From the NCBI RefSeq assembly GCF_027322205.1, contig NZ_DAHVHY010000004.1:1-64000 (forward strand): a stretch of DNA of 64,000 bases. Reading direction: 5' to 3'. A program made the position numbers and the translations under genes. Of this stretch, positions 18,273 to 26,372 are shown piece by piece (within the stretch, counting starts at the first letter, position 1; each line of letters starts with the position of its first letter). The notes beneath the pieces were generated by a model, which was not told the DNA's origin, ran no database searches, and saw nothing but the letters and a program-made list of their open reading frames with translations. This DNA is from Acidithiobacillus sp. GTDB lineage: Bacteria; Pseudomonadota; Gammaproteobacteria; Acidithiobacillales; Acidithiobacillaceae.

Positions 18273-19977
18273 GAGGATGCTCCTTGCACAGGTGGTTCAT
18301 GAGTTGCGTTTCGTCCAGCAGCACGTTTTCGGTGGCGCGTCGCGCCCGGTATTCCCAAACGCCCTGTGCCAGCACTTTGTCACTGACCACGATGCGATGA
18401 GGCAGACCGATCAGATCCATGGTGGCAAACTGTACCCCCGGACGCTCATCGCGGTCGTCGAGTAGTACGCTGTAGCCCTGCGCCTCCAGGCGATCATGCA
18501 GGGCTTGAGCGGCGGCGGCCACTTCCGGCGACTTGCGCGCATTGATGGCGACGATGCCGACTTCAAAGGGCGCCAGGGCCACTGGCCAGGTGATGCCGCG
18601 ATCATCAAAATGCTGCTCCACCGCCGCTGCCACCACCCGCGACACACCGATACCATAGCAGCCCATAGTCACAGGGGTGTCGCGGCCGGTCTCGTCCAGC
18701 ACGGTAATACCCATGCTCTTGCTGTAGAGTTCCCCGAGTTGAAAGACATGCCCCACTTCGATGCCACGACGGATACTTAAAGTGCCCGTGGCACAATGGG
18801 GGCAGCCATCCCCGGCGCGGACATTGCGCAGATCGGCCGCTTCCGGGCGCGGCAAATCCCGGTCCCAGTTCAGATTGATCCAGTGCAGTTCCGCCGCATT
18901 GGCGCCGGTGCTGAAATTGGCCACGCCAAGGGCGCGGTGATCCGCCATAATGGGGATAGGCAGCCGCAGGTCCTTGGGGCCGATAAAGCCCAAGGGTGCG
19001 CCCGTGGCCGATATCGCTTCCTCCGGGCTGGCCAGTTGCACGTTCTGCGCGTCCAGCGCATGTCCGGCCTTGATCAGATTCAACTCGTCATCGCCGCGCA
19101 ACAACAACATGACTATCTTGCCGTCGGCGACCACCAACACGGTCTTGACGATGTTGGCGGCGCTGATGCCCAGATGTTCTGCCTGCTCCGCCACCGTGCG
19201 GATGCCCGGCGTCTGCACCTGCCCGGCAGGCAGCGGTGCCTCCGTCCCGGCGGGTTCCGGGCGACTTTGGGCCTTTTCCATGTTGGCGGCATACGCGCAG
19301 TGGTGACATGAGACGATGGCATCTTCCCCCGAATCCGCCAGCACATGAAACTCATGGGAGCGCTTGCCGCCAATAGCCCCGTTATCCGCCTCCACCGCAC
19401 GGAAGTTCAGCCCGAGGCGGGTGAACACCCGCTGATAGGCCTCATACATGGTCTGATAGGTGATCTCCAGCGAAGCGTGATCCATATGGAAGGAATAGGC
19501 ATCCTTCATGATGAACTCACGTCCGCGCATCAGCCCGAAGCGGGGGCGGATTTCATCGCGAAACTTGGTCTGAATCTGGTAGAAATTGACGGGAAGTTGT
19601 CGGTAAGAGTGAATCTCCCGCCGTACCAGATCGCTAATGACTTCCTCATGGGTGGGTCCCAAGCAAAAATCGCGGTTATGACGATCCCGCAAGCGCAGCA
19701 GCTCCGGGCCGTACTGCTCCCAGCGCCCCGACTCCTGCCACAGCTCGGCGGGCTGCACCAGCGGCATTAGCAGTTCCTGCGCGCCGCTGCGGTCCATCTC
19801 CTCGCGCACCACCCGCTCCACCTTGCGCAACACTCGCAAACCCAAGGGCATCCAGGTGTACAAGCCAGAAGCCAGGCGGCGGATAAAACCCCCGCGCAGC
19901 AATAGCTGGTGGCTGATGAGCTCCGCCTCGGCGGGTGTCTCCTTAAGGGTGGGGACGAATATCTGACTGGCGCGCAT
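18265..19977 (-). CDS. proS: Prolyl-tRNA synthetase, bacterial type
   Basis: ATG 19977 (MRASQIFVPTLKETP) gives 570 aa, the normal length for bacterial-type ProRS with an internal editing (INS/YbaK-like) domain. Class II motifs are visible: motif 1 around GLYTWMPLGLRVLRKVERVVREEMDRSG, motif 2 FRDEIRPRFGLMRGREFIMKDAYSF, and motif 3 GCYGIGVSRVVAAAVEQ. The C-terminal anticodon-binding domain ends the protein. The listed ORF's 30 extra N-terminal residues are not supported. It overlaps the downstream Usp gene. Confidence 0.97.
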   Translation of the reverse strand: MRASQIFVPTLKETPAEAELISHQLLLRGGFIRRLASGLYTWMPLGLRVLRKVERVVREEMDRSGAQELLMPLVQPAELWQESGRWEQYGPELLRLRDRHNRDFCLGPTHEEVISDLVRREIHSYRQLPVNFYQIQTKFRDEIRPRFGLMRGREFIMKDAYSFHMDHASLEITYQTMYEAYQRVFTRLGLNFRAVEADNGAIGGKRSHEFHVLADSGEDAIVSCHHCAYAANMEKAQSRPEPAGTEAPLPAGQVQTPGIRTVAEQAEHLGISAANIVKTVLVVADGKIVMLLLRGDDELNLIKAGHALDAQNVQLASPEEAISATGAPLGFIGPKDLRLPIPIMADHRALGVANFSTGANAAELHWINLNWDRDLPRPEAADLRNVRAGDGCPHCATGTLSIRRGIEVGHVFQLGELYSKSMGITVLDETGRDTPVTMGCYGIGVSRVVAAAVEQHFDDRGITWPVALAPFEVGIVAINARKSPEVAAAAQALHDRLEAQGYSVLLDDRDERPGVQFATMDLIGLPHRIVVSDKVLAQGVWEYRARRATENVLLDETQLMNHLCKEHPRG

Positions 19978-20184
19978 AAAAAGTCCTGTTGAGTCGTAGC
20001 ATACAGTGTAAGAAAGGGCAGGAGACATAGGAAGGGGCGGTGCGCGCCAAGTCTGGCGACGGATCAAATGGAGATGGTGACGCGATGCATTTTGCCGACC
20101 TGATTCGCGGTGGGAGATCTGCGCGCCTGATTCTGGAAGCCTTGGGCAGAACGGAGAGTGTCCCGCCGCCCTGGTGATTTAAAC

Positions 20185-20589
20185 CTAAGCCTGCTTTCGC
20201 ATATTCTCTATTTCCCGCTCCAGCTTTTCCAGCCGTGTAAGCACGGCATCGGGATAGGTTGGTTGCCGCATGTTCAGAATGGCGGAAGTGAGGGCATCCA
20301 GCCGGGTATCCATGCGGGAAAAGCCTTCTTCCATGCGTTCGGTCAGGTGATCCACTCGGGCATTGATACTTGAGCTCAAGGTATCGATGCGGGCATCCAT
20401 GCGGGAGAACCCTTCTTCCATTCTTCCGGTGAGACGATCCACGCGGGCATCCAGACGATCGATGCCCTGTCCATTCTCCCGCAGATCCTTTTCCAGCGCG
20501 TCAAGCCGCAGGCGCAAGAATTCCACGCCGGGAGCGATGACGCTTTCCAGCACCTTGCGCAGACTGTCGATGGTTTCTTGAATATCCAT
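20185..20589 (-). CDS. Hypothetical coiled-coil protein with internal tandem repeat
   Basis: A 134-aa protein from ATG 20589 (MDIQETIDSLRK). It is nearly all coiled coil, with a roughly 22-residue unit present twice: RVDRLTGRMEEGFSRMDARIDTL and RVDHLTERMEEGFSRMDTRLDAL, the DNA being close to a duplicate as well. The C-terminus (AVLTRLEKLEREIENMRKQA) is a further heptad helix. No signal peptide or membrane segment. I do not recognise a function; similar short repeats occur in structural linker proteins and phage/plasmid-associated coiled-coil proteins. It stands alone between proS and tRNA-Glu. Confidence 0.7.
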   Translation of the reverse strand: MDIQETIDSLRKVLESVIAPGVEFLRLRLDALEKDLRENGQGIDRLDARVDRLTGRMEEGFSRMDARIDTLSSSINARVDHLTERMEEGFSRMDTRLDALTSAILNMRQPTYPDAVLTRLEKLEREIENMRKQA

Positions 20590-20828
20590 GCTGGAGAGTT
20601 TAGCCGCATTCCGCCTTACCCACAAACCCCACCGCCTTGTGAACGGCTCGTTACTGCGTAACGACCAGTATCTTGCGGATTTGCTGTTTGTGCTGTAACG
20701 TCATCCACCAATAAAACGCGATCCAACTTCATCCACCCATCGTTGCCATACTGCACCAGCAACCTGTAGCGAAGTGCAGCGTTTTAATCAAGATAACCGT
20801 ACAACATTGGCTATCTTGTTGTTTTTAT
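20590..20828. other. Intergenic region of about 240 nt between the coiled-coil gene and tRNA-Glu
   Basis: No ORF. It holds an inverted repeat CGTTAC-TGC-GTAACG near 20650, a second pair CTGCAC / GTGCAG around 20753-20779, and the hairpin listed separately next to the tRNA. It may carry the promoter of the coiled-coil gene and the tRNA terminator; a small RNA cannot be excluded. Confidence 0.35.
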
Positions 20829-20829
20829 T
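20789..20829. terminator. Hairpin downstream of tRNA-Glu, orientation ambiguous
   Basis: CAAGATAACC (20789-20798) pairs with GGCTATCTTG (20809-20818). On the plus strand it is followed by GTTGTTTTTATT, as a rightward terminator would be. On the minus strand the single imperfect pair becomes a G-U wobble, which favours it as the tRNA-Glu 3' hairpin. Confidence 0.45.
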
Positions 20830-20904
20830 GGCGTCCCCATGGGGGTTCGAACCCCAGTTACCGCCGTGAAAGGGCGGTGTCCTAGGCCACTAGACGATGG
20901 GGAC
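20829..20904 (-). tRNA. gltT: tRNA-Glu (anticodon UUC)
   Basis: The minus strand reads GTCCCCATCGTCTAGTGGCC..., a 76-nt cloverleaf with acceptor GTCCCCA/TGGGGAC, anticodon arm CCGCC-CTTTCAC-GGCGG (loop with TTC), T-loop GGTTCGAACCC and an encoded CCA. It is close to E. coli tRNA-Glu over most of its length. Transcribed leftward. Confidence 0.97.
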
Positions 20905-21053
20905 CTGGACAGCGCTGAGAATCCTACACAGAACGGACGCACGGGGCAAGTGTTGTTTCACCGGTGTTTGCGGATGCACACGCGTAGCCCGGCGGGTGCA
21001 TCTTCGGGTAGACTAAGCCTCTCGCAACTCAAAAATCCAGGATGAAAGGACTT

Positions 21054-21503
21054 ATGGACGAACAAGAAGCAGTTTTTATGATCGAGCGCATTTACGTGAA
21101 GGACATCTCTTTTGAGTCGCCTAACGCGCCGTTGAGTTTTGTGCAAACTGAGGCGCCGACCGTAGATGTGGGCCTGAATACCGCCAGTAACGTAGTGGAG
21201 GGCATGGATGGCCTTACCGAAGTGACGCTGACAGTCACAGTCAAGGCGAAGGCGGGCGAAAGCACTTACTTTGCGGTGGAGGTTCAGCAGTCTGGTTTGT
21301 TCCGCATTCAGAATATTCCGGAGGAGCACATACCCGCCCTGATAGCCGTGCATTGTCCGACGATACTGTTCCCTTACGCGCGGGAAGTGGTGGCGGATAT
21401 GGTAGGCCGCGGTGGTTTCCAGCCTCTGCACCTGCATCCGGTCAATTTCGAGGCACTGTATCAGCAGGCACAGGTCCAGCAACAGAACTATACGACGCAA
21501 TAA
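21054..21503 (+). CDS. secB: Protein-export chaperone SecB
   Basis: A 149-aa cytosolic chaperone that keeps preproteins unfolded for SecA. The N-terminal strand IERIYVKDISFESPNAPLSF and the conserved CPTILFPYAREVVADMVGRGGFQPLHLHPVNFEALY block are diagnostic. ATG at 21054 is preferred because AAAGGAC lies just upstream; an in-frame ATG at 21042 is possible. It is 3 nt upstream of gpsA, the usual secB-gpsA pairing. Confidence 0.96.
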   Translation: MDEQEAVFMIERIYVKDISFESPNAPLSFVQTEAPTVDVGLNTASNVVEGMDGLTEVTLTVTVKAKAGESTYFAVEVQQSGLFRIQNIPEEHIPALIAVHCPTILFPYAREVVADMVGRGGFQPLHLHPVNFEALYQQAQVQQQNYTTQ

Positions 21504-21506
21504 ACC

Positions 21507-22529
21507 ATGCGCTGGGCGGTGCTGGGGGGCGGTCACTGGGGGACCGCCCTGGCGGTTTATCTGCTTCGGCAGGGGCATGCCGTGCAGCTCTGGGGGCGGT
21601 GCGCCGAGCGTCTGCCTTGCCAGCCCGTCCGCGCGGATCTGTTTCCCATATTCCCGCAGGGCGCGCGGCCTGAAGGTCTGCGCTGTACTGTGGACCTCAC
21701 CGCTGCGGTACGAGACAGTGAGGGTATAGTGCTCGCCATACCCAGCCATGCCTTGCGCGGTCTGATGACGAGTCTGCGCTCCTGTCTGCCTCCCGCTACT
21801 TTGCTGGTCCTCGCCAGTAAAGGGCTGGAGACGCAGACGGCTTTGCGCCTTGATCAGGTATTGCAGGAAACCGTGCCGGATGCGCCGTTGGTGGTGCTCT
21901 CTGGTCCGAGTTTTGCCCACGACTTGATTCTGGGAAAACCATTGGCGATGACGGCAGCGTCCACCGATCTGGTCCATGCTCAGCGGGTGGCCGAGGCCTT
22001 TGGCAGTGCGCAGATGCGGGTCTACACCAGTGATGATGTAGCGGGGGTCTGTCTGGGTGGGGCGATCAAAAATGTGCTGGCGATTGCTGCTGGCATTTCT
22101 GATGGGTTGGGGAATGGCGACAGTGCGCGTGCCGCGCTCATCACCCGCGGGATGGCAGAATTGCATCGCCTGGGAACGGCGCTGGGGGGGCGAACCGAGA
22201 CCTTCATGGGCCTGGCCGGTGCCGGTGACTTGATCCTCACCGCGAGCAGCGACTTGTCGCGGAACCGCCGGGTGGGAATCGGCCTGGGCCGCGGCTTGAG
22301 TCTGGAAGCGGTGCTGCGCGAGATTGGTGAAGAGGCCGAGGGCGTACGTACCGCGCAAGCCTTGTTCCAGCTTGCACAGCGTCTGGGCGTGGATATGCCG
22401 ATCACCGAGCAGGTATATCGCGTGCTCTTTGAGGGCACGGCGCCGCGCGCTGCGAGCGATGTGCTGATGCGCCGCGCCCTGCGTTCCGAATTGCATATGC
22501 CGTCCGATGCCGCGTTTTCCTCGCGCTAG
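21507..22529 (+). CDS. gpsA: Glycerol-3-phosphate dehydrogenase [NAD(P)+]
   Basis: A 340-aa cytosolic enzyme making sn-glycerol-3-phosphate for phospholipids. The Rossmann motif GGGHWGTALAVYL is at the N-terminus; the catalytic region GGAIKNVLAIAAGISDGLGNGDSARAALITRGMAE and the GAGDLILTASSDLSRNRRVG substrate loop are intact. It follows secB by 3 nt and precedes the hopanoid cluster. Confidence 0.97.
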   Translation: MRWAVLGGGHWGTALAVYLLRQGHAVQLWGRCAERLPCQPVRADLFPIFPQGARPEGLRCTVDLTAAVRDSEGIVLAIPSHALRGLMTSLRSCLPPATLLVLASKGLETQTALRLDQVLQETVPDAPLVVLSGPSFAHDLILGKPLAMTAASTDLVHAQRVAEAFGSAQMRVYTSDDVAGVCLGGAIKNVLAIAAGISDGLGNGDSARAALITRGMAELHRLGTALGGRTETFMGLAGAGDLILTASSDLSRNRRVGIGLGRGLSLEAVLREIGEEAEGVRTAQALFQLAQRLGVDMPITEQVYRVLFEGTAPRAASDVLMRRALRSELHMPSDAAFSSR

Positions 22530-22607
22530 CGGGTGCGTAAGCCCGGATTGGGTGATGACAGTGCATCGTGTGCGTCTGCGCAGGATGGGGCCATGGGTCT
22601 GCAAGAC

Positions 22608-22667
22608 TTGCAGAATGGGCCTGGGATCGTTACATTGCCGCCAGATGACAGGGTGTTTTGCACACCC
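22608..22667 (+). promoter_or_regulatory. Putative promoter and leader hairpin of the hopanoid operon
   Basis: TTGCAG (22608-22613) and TTACAT (22630-22635) are spaced by 16 nt. Downstream in the leader GGGTGT (22651-22656) and ACACCC (22662-22667) form a 6-bp stem with a 5-nt loop shortly before the AAGGAG ribosome site. Pattern match only. Confidence 0.35.
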
Positions 22668-22691
22668 GGATAAATAGAATAAGGAGTTTGG

Positions 22692-22718
22692 ATGTCACCA
22701 GACAAGACCGCATGTTGA
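22692..22718 (+). CDS. Possible 8-codon leader ORF or frameshifted 5' end of squalene synthase
   Basis: ATG at 22692 is the start served by the good ribosome site AAGGAG (22681-22686). It encodes only MSPDKTAC before TGA at 22716-22718. Its end overlaps ATG 22712 of the squalene synthase frame. It could be a coupling leader peptide, or the true N-terminus separated from the body by a one-base change. The sequence alone does not decide. Confidence 0.35.
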   Translation: MSPDKTAC

Positions 22719-23755
22719 CGGCAGCGCTGGCGCAGGCTTTGGCGTATCAGGCACAAAGTCTTCAGGCTGTTTCGCGGACTTTTGCCCTGACGATTCCTCA
22801 GTTGCCGGAAGCCTTGCGGGACGCGGTCGGTAATGGCTACCTGTTATGCCGAATTGCCGACACTATCGAAGACGATCCGGATTTGCCCTGGGAAAAAAAG
22901 GCCTACTGGCAGGCGGAGTTTCTCAAGGTGGTGGAGGGTGCGGGCGATGCCGCCGCTTTCGCCGCGGCATTTGGGGCGGCTCTGTCGGCAGCGATGCCGG
23001 AAGCCGAGCACGATCTGATTCGTCATACCCCTGAGGTCGTTGCCATTACCCACAGTTTCACTCCGACGCAGCAGTCTGCGCTGTCCCGCTGCGTGCGGAT
23101 CATGGGTATGGGGATGGCGGAGTTTCAGCAGCACGCTTCGTTGCAGGGGCTTGCGGACATGGCGGCGATGGATCGCTACTGCTACGTAGTGGCGGGCGTC
23201 GTCGGCGAAATGCTCACCAGCCTTTTTGTGGACTATGAGCCGCGACTGGCGCCGCATGATGCGGAGATGCAGCAGCTTGCCGTGTCTTTTGGGCAGGGCT
23301 TGCAGATGACCAATATCCTCAAGGATATCTGGGATGACTGGCAGCGCGGTGTGAGTTGGATGCCACGCGCAGTGTTCCAGCGTCATGGTTGCGATATTGC
23401 CGCGGTGCAACCCGGCAGCCATGATCCGGCTTTTGCGGCGGGCCTCAGTGAACTGCTGGGTATTGCCGCCGGGCATTTGCAGAATGCGCTGCGTTATACG
23501 CTGCTGATTCCGGCCGAGCAGACGGGGATGCGCGATTTCTGTCTCTGGGCTATTGCCATGGCGGTGTTAACGCTGCGGCGGATCTCCGAAAACCCCGTTT
23601 TTGCTTCTGGGAGCGAAGTGAAAATCAGCCGGAGCACGGTGCATCGGGTGGTGTTCCTGTCGCGCCTGCTGCATCGCTCCGACATGCTCTTGCAACTGAG
23701 CTTCCGGGTGGGTGTCAAACCGCTATCGCTGTCTCCTGCCGCAGGGCGACCATGA
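22712..23755 (+). CDS. sqs: Squalene synthase (Sqs-type squalene/phytoene synthase family)
   Basis: From ATG 22712 this is 347 aa. It joins two farnesyl diphosphates and, if of the true Sqs type, reduces the product to squalene. The aspartate motifs are LCRIADTIEDD (residues 46-55) and NILKDIWDDWQRG (about 199-211); VSRTFALTIPQLPEALRDAV and YCYVVAGVVGEMLTSLF resemble eukaryotic-type Sqs more than HpnC/HpnD. No hpnC, hpnD or hpnE is present in the cluster, which supports a one-enzyme route. The start lacks its own ribosome site (see the leader ORF). It overlaps shc as ATGA. Confidence 0.85.
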   Translation: MLTAALAQALAYQAQSLQAVSRTFALTIPQLPEALRDAVGNGYLLCRIADTIEDDPDLPWEKKAYWQAEFLKVVEGAGDAAAFAAAFGAALSAAMPEAEHDLIRHTPEVVAITHSFTPTQQSALSRCVRIMGMGMAEFQQHASLQGLADMAAMDRYCYVVAGVVGEMLTSLFVDYEPRLAPHDAEMQQLAVSFGQGLQMTNILKDIWDDWQRGVSWMPRAVFQRHGCDIAAVQPGSHDPAFAAGLSELLGIAAGHLQNALRYTLLIPAEQTGMRDFCLWAIAMAVLTLRRISENPVFASGSEVKISRSTVHRVVFLSRLLHRSDMLLQLSFRVGVKPLSLSPAAGRP

Positions 23756-25683
23756 ATCGTATCCTGCAACCCATGCGCTACGGCGCGCGCATGTTTCGCA
23801 CGCCGCTGGATCGGGTCATTGCTGAAGCGCGTACCGCCCTAAGCGGTCTGCAGGCGGAAGATGGCCACTGGTGCTTCGAGTTTGAAGCGGATTGCACCAT
23901 CTCCGCCGAATATATTCTGATGCAGCACTACATGGACGAGCGCGATGGGGCTCTGGAGGCCAAGATCGCCGTCTATCTGCGCAATAAACAGGCGGATCAC
24001 GGCGGCTGGCCCCTTTATTACGGAGGTCCTTTTGACCTGAGTGCTTCGGTAAAGGCTTATTACGCCCTCAAGCTGGCAGGGGATAATCCGGAGTTGCCGC
24101 ATATGCGGCGCGCCCGTGAAGCCATCCTGGCGCATGGCGGGGCGGAACACGCCAATGTGTTCACGCGCATTACCCTGGCACTGTTTGCCCAGGTGCCGTG
24201 GCGGGCCGTGCCCTTTATTCCGGTGGAAATCATGCTGTTGCCGCGCTGGTTCCCCTTTGGTATTTACAAGGTGGCATCCTGGTCGCGCACGGTGATGGTG
24301 CCGCTGTTTATTTTGTGTAGCCTTAAGGCGCGGGCCAAGAATCCCTTGCAAGTACACATCCGCGAACTGTTCCGGCGGCCGCCGGAACAGATTGCGGACT
24401 ACTTCAGCCATGCCCGGCAAGGCATTGTGGCGCATCTCTTTTTGTCTCTGGATCGATTTTGGCGGTTGATGGAAGACTGGATACCCCGGAGTATTCGGCG
24501 CCGTGCCCTGAAGAGGGCGGAGGCGTGGTTTATTGCGCGGATCAACGGGGAGGATGGCCTCAATGGCATTTTCCCGGCTATGGTGAACGCGCACGAGGCG
24601 TTGGAATTGCTCGGTTATTCATCCGACCATGTCTATCGCCAGCAAACGCGGGCAGCCCTGCGTAAATTGGTGGTGGAGCGGGCAACCGACGCCTACTGTC
24701 AGCCCTGTGTGTCACCGGTCTGGGACACCTGCCTCGCGCTCCATGCGTTGCTGGAGCAGGATGGTGAGGTGTCTCCGGCGGTGCAAAGCGGTATCCAATG
24801 GCTCAAGGACCGTCAAATTGGTGCCGAACCCGGCGATTGGCAGGAACAGCGGCCCAATTTGGCGGGCGGTGGTTGGGCCTTTCAATACGCTAACCCTTAT
24901 TATCCGGATCTGGATGACACGGCAGCGGTGGGTTGGGCACTGGCGCGGGCTGGGCGTGCGGAAGATCGCGACAGTATCGAAAGGGCGGCGAACTGGTTGG
25001 CCGGCATGCAATCCAGTAACGGCGGGTTTGCGGCTTACGATGTGGATAATACGCACTATTACCTCAACGAAATTCCCTTTGCCGATCACAAGGCACTGCT
25101 GGACCCGCCGACAGCCGATGTCACCGGGCGGGTCGTGGCCTTTCTGGCACATCTGGCGCGACCACGGGATCGCGACATTTTGCGGCGTGCCGTGGCATAC
25201 CTGTTGCGTGAACAGGAGTCATCGGGGGCTTGGTTCGGGCGCTGGGGGACCAATTACATCTACGGGACCTGGTCCGTGCTTATGGCGCTGGCTGAGCTGG
25301 ATGATCCTTCTCTGAAGCCTGCCATGGAACGTGCAGCGTATTGGTTGCGCGCGGTACAACAGAGCGACGGCGGCTGGGGTGAAAACAATGACTCCTACGG
25401 CGATTCCGGGCTTGCCGGTATGGGTCAGACTTCTACTGCAGCGCAGACAGCCTGGGCCTGCCTCGGCCTGATGGCGGCGGGAGATCGGGATAGTACCGCC
25501 TTGCATCGTGGTATGGCCTGGTTGCAGATGCACCAGGAAGGGGATGGTTGCTGGCCGGACCTTTTCTTCAATGCGCCCGGATTCCCCAAAGTTTTTTACC
25601 TGATTTATCATGGCTACAGCTTGTATTTTCCGCTCTGGGCGCTAGCTCGTTACCGGAATTTGGGATGTATCGCCGGCGATTAG
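23752..25683 (+). CDS. shc: Squalene-hopene cyclase
   Basis: A 643-aa monotopic membrane enzyme that cyclises squalene to hopene/hopanol. The proton-donor motif is PDLDDTA with Asp386-Asp389 (DxDD). Several QW-type repeats are visible, for example QSDGGWGENNDSYGD and AGMQSSNGGFAAYDVD. ATG at 23752 overlaps the sqs stop. The 3' end overlaps hpnG by 19 nt. Length is standard and no active-site residue is missing. Confidence 0.97.
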   Translation: MNRILQPMRYGARMFRTPLDRVIAEARTALSGLQAEDGHWCFEFEADCTISAEYILMQHYMDERDGALEAKIAVYLRNKQADHGGWPLYYGGPFDLSASVKAYYALKLAGDNPELPHMRRAREAILAHGGAEHANVFTRITLALFAQVPWRAVPFIPVEIMLLPRWFPFGIYKVASWSRTVMVPLFILCSLKARAKNPLQVHIRELFRRPPEQIADYFSHARQGIVAHLFLSLDRFWRLMEDWIPRSIRRRALKRAEAWFIARINGEDGLNGIFPAMVNAHEALELLGYSSDHVYRQQTRAALRKLVVERATDAYCQPCVSPVWDTCLALHALLEQDGEVSPAVQSGIQWLKDRQIGAEPGDWQEQRPNLAGGGWAFQYANPYYPDLDDTAAVGWALARAGRAEDRDSIERAANWLAGMQSSNGGFAAYDVDNTHYYLNEIPFADHKALLDPPTADVTGRVVAFLAHLARPRDRDILRRAVAYLLREQESSGAWFGRWGTNYIYGTWSVLMALAELDDPSLKPAMERAAYWLRAVQQSDGGWGENNDSYGDSGLAGMGQTSTAAQTAWACLGLMAAGDRDSTALHRGMAWLQMHQEGDGCWPDLFFNAPGFPKVFYLIYHGYSLYFPLWALARYRNLGCIAGD

Positions 25684-26372
25684 GGGTGGTGGTGGCCTTG
25701 GACGCGGAGGCGCAGGCTCTCCATGCCGGTGCCCTGCGCCATGATGTGGTGGTAGAGGTGAACGCGCAGCTCTTGCTGGTGGTCTCGGGCATGGGGCCGG
25801 AGCGGGCGATGGCGGCGGCGCGTACGCTGCTTGCTGCGGGTGTCGATGGGTTGGTCTCCTGGGGTACGGCGGGTGCCTTGCAGCTGGAACGGCAGCCGGG
25901 AGATTTGCTGTTGCCGGAAGTCGTGTTCTGGGCCAGCCAGACCTGGTCGGTGGATTTGGCATGGCGTACGATTCTGGTGCAATCCCTGTCCTTTCCCGCC
26001 TACGCTGGGGGGCTACTCTCGGTAGCTACTCCTTGCAGTTCGGTGGCGGCTAAAGCAGCCTACTTGTCGGATTATCCGTCAGCACAGGGGGTAGATATGG
26101 AAAGTGGTGCCATTGCTGCGGTTGCCGGTGCTGCAGGCAAGCCATTTGTGGTGATCCGCAGTATTGTGGATCCTGCGGATCAGTTCCTGCCAGACGCAGC
26201 CACGGGGGGGGTCGATGCGTACGGTGGTCTGCAGGCGCGCAAACTCATGCGCGGGTTATTGCGCCACCCTGCTGCGTGCGTTGATTTGATGCGTTTGGGC
26301 GCGCAGATGCAGAAGGCGCTGAAAACTTTACGCGCGGTTGCGCCGGGTCTGCAGGCGGGGAGGGTGGCATGA
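25665..26372 (+). CDS. hpnG: Hopanoid-associated phosphorylase HpnG
   Basis: ATG 25665 (MYRRRLGVVVALDAEAQAL) gives 235 aa; the listed ORF is extended back into shc. The fold is the nucleoside phosphorylase/MTAN type, with GMGPERAMAAARTLLAAGVDGLVSWGTAGAL and the purine-site VDMESGAIAAVAGAAGKPFVVIRSIVD. HpnG removes adenine from adenosylhopane, made by HpnH, to give ribosylhopane or its phosphate. Overlaps on both sides place it tightly in the operon. Confidence 0.92.
   Translation: MYRRRLGVVVALDAEAQALHAGALRHDVVVEVNAQLLLVVSGMGPERAMAAARTLLAAGVDGLVSWGTAGALQLERQPGDLLLPEVVFWASQTWSVDLAWRTILVQSLSFPAYAGGLLSVATPCSSVAAKAAYLSDYPSAQGVDMESGAIAAVAGAAGKPFVVIRSIVDPADQFLPDAATGGVDAYGGLQARKLMRGLLRHPAACVDLMRLGAQMQKALKTLRAVAPGLQAGRVA

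Noticed and set aside
20250-20480. Repeated segments as a CRISPR array
   Set aside because: The repeats are in-frame duplications inside a coiled-coil coding sequence, with no regular spacers.
20829-21040. Possible integrated element at tRNA-Glu
   Set aside because: No integrase and no second copy of the tRNA 3' end was seen in the window.
20958-22604. 548-aa minus-strand frame across secB and gpsA
   Set aside because: Composition is His/Gln/Arg-rich without domain motifs and it lies fully opposite two clear genes; shadow frame.
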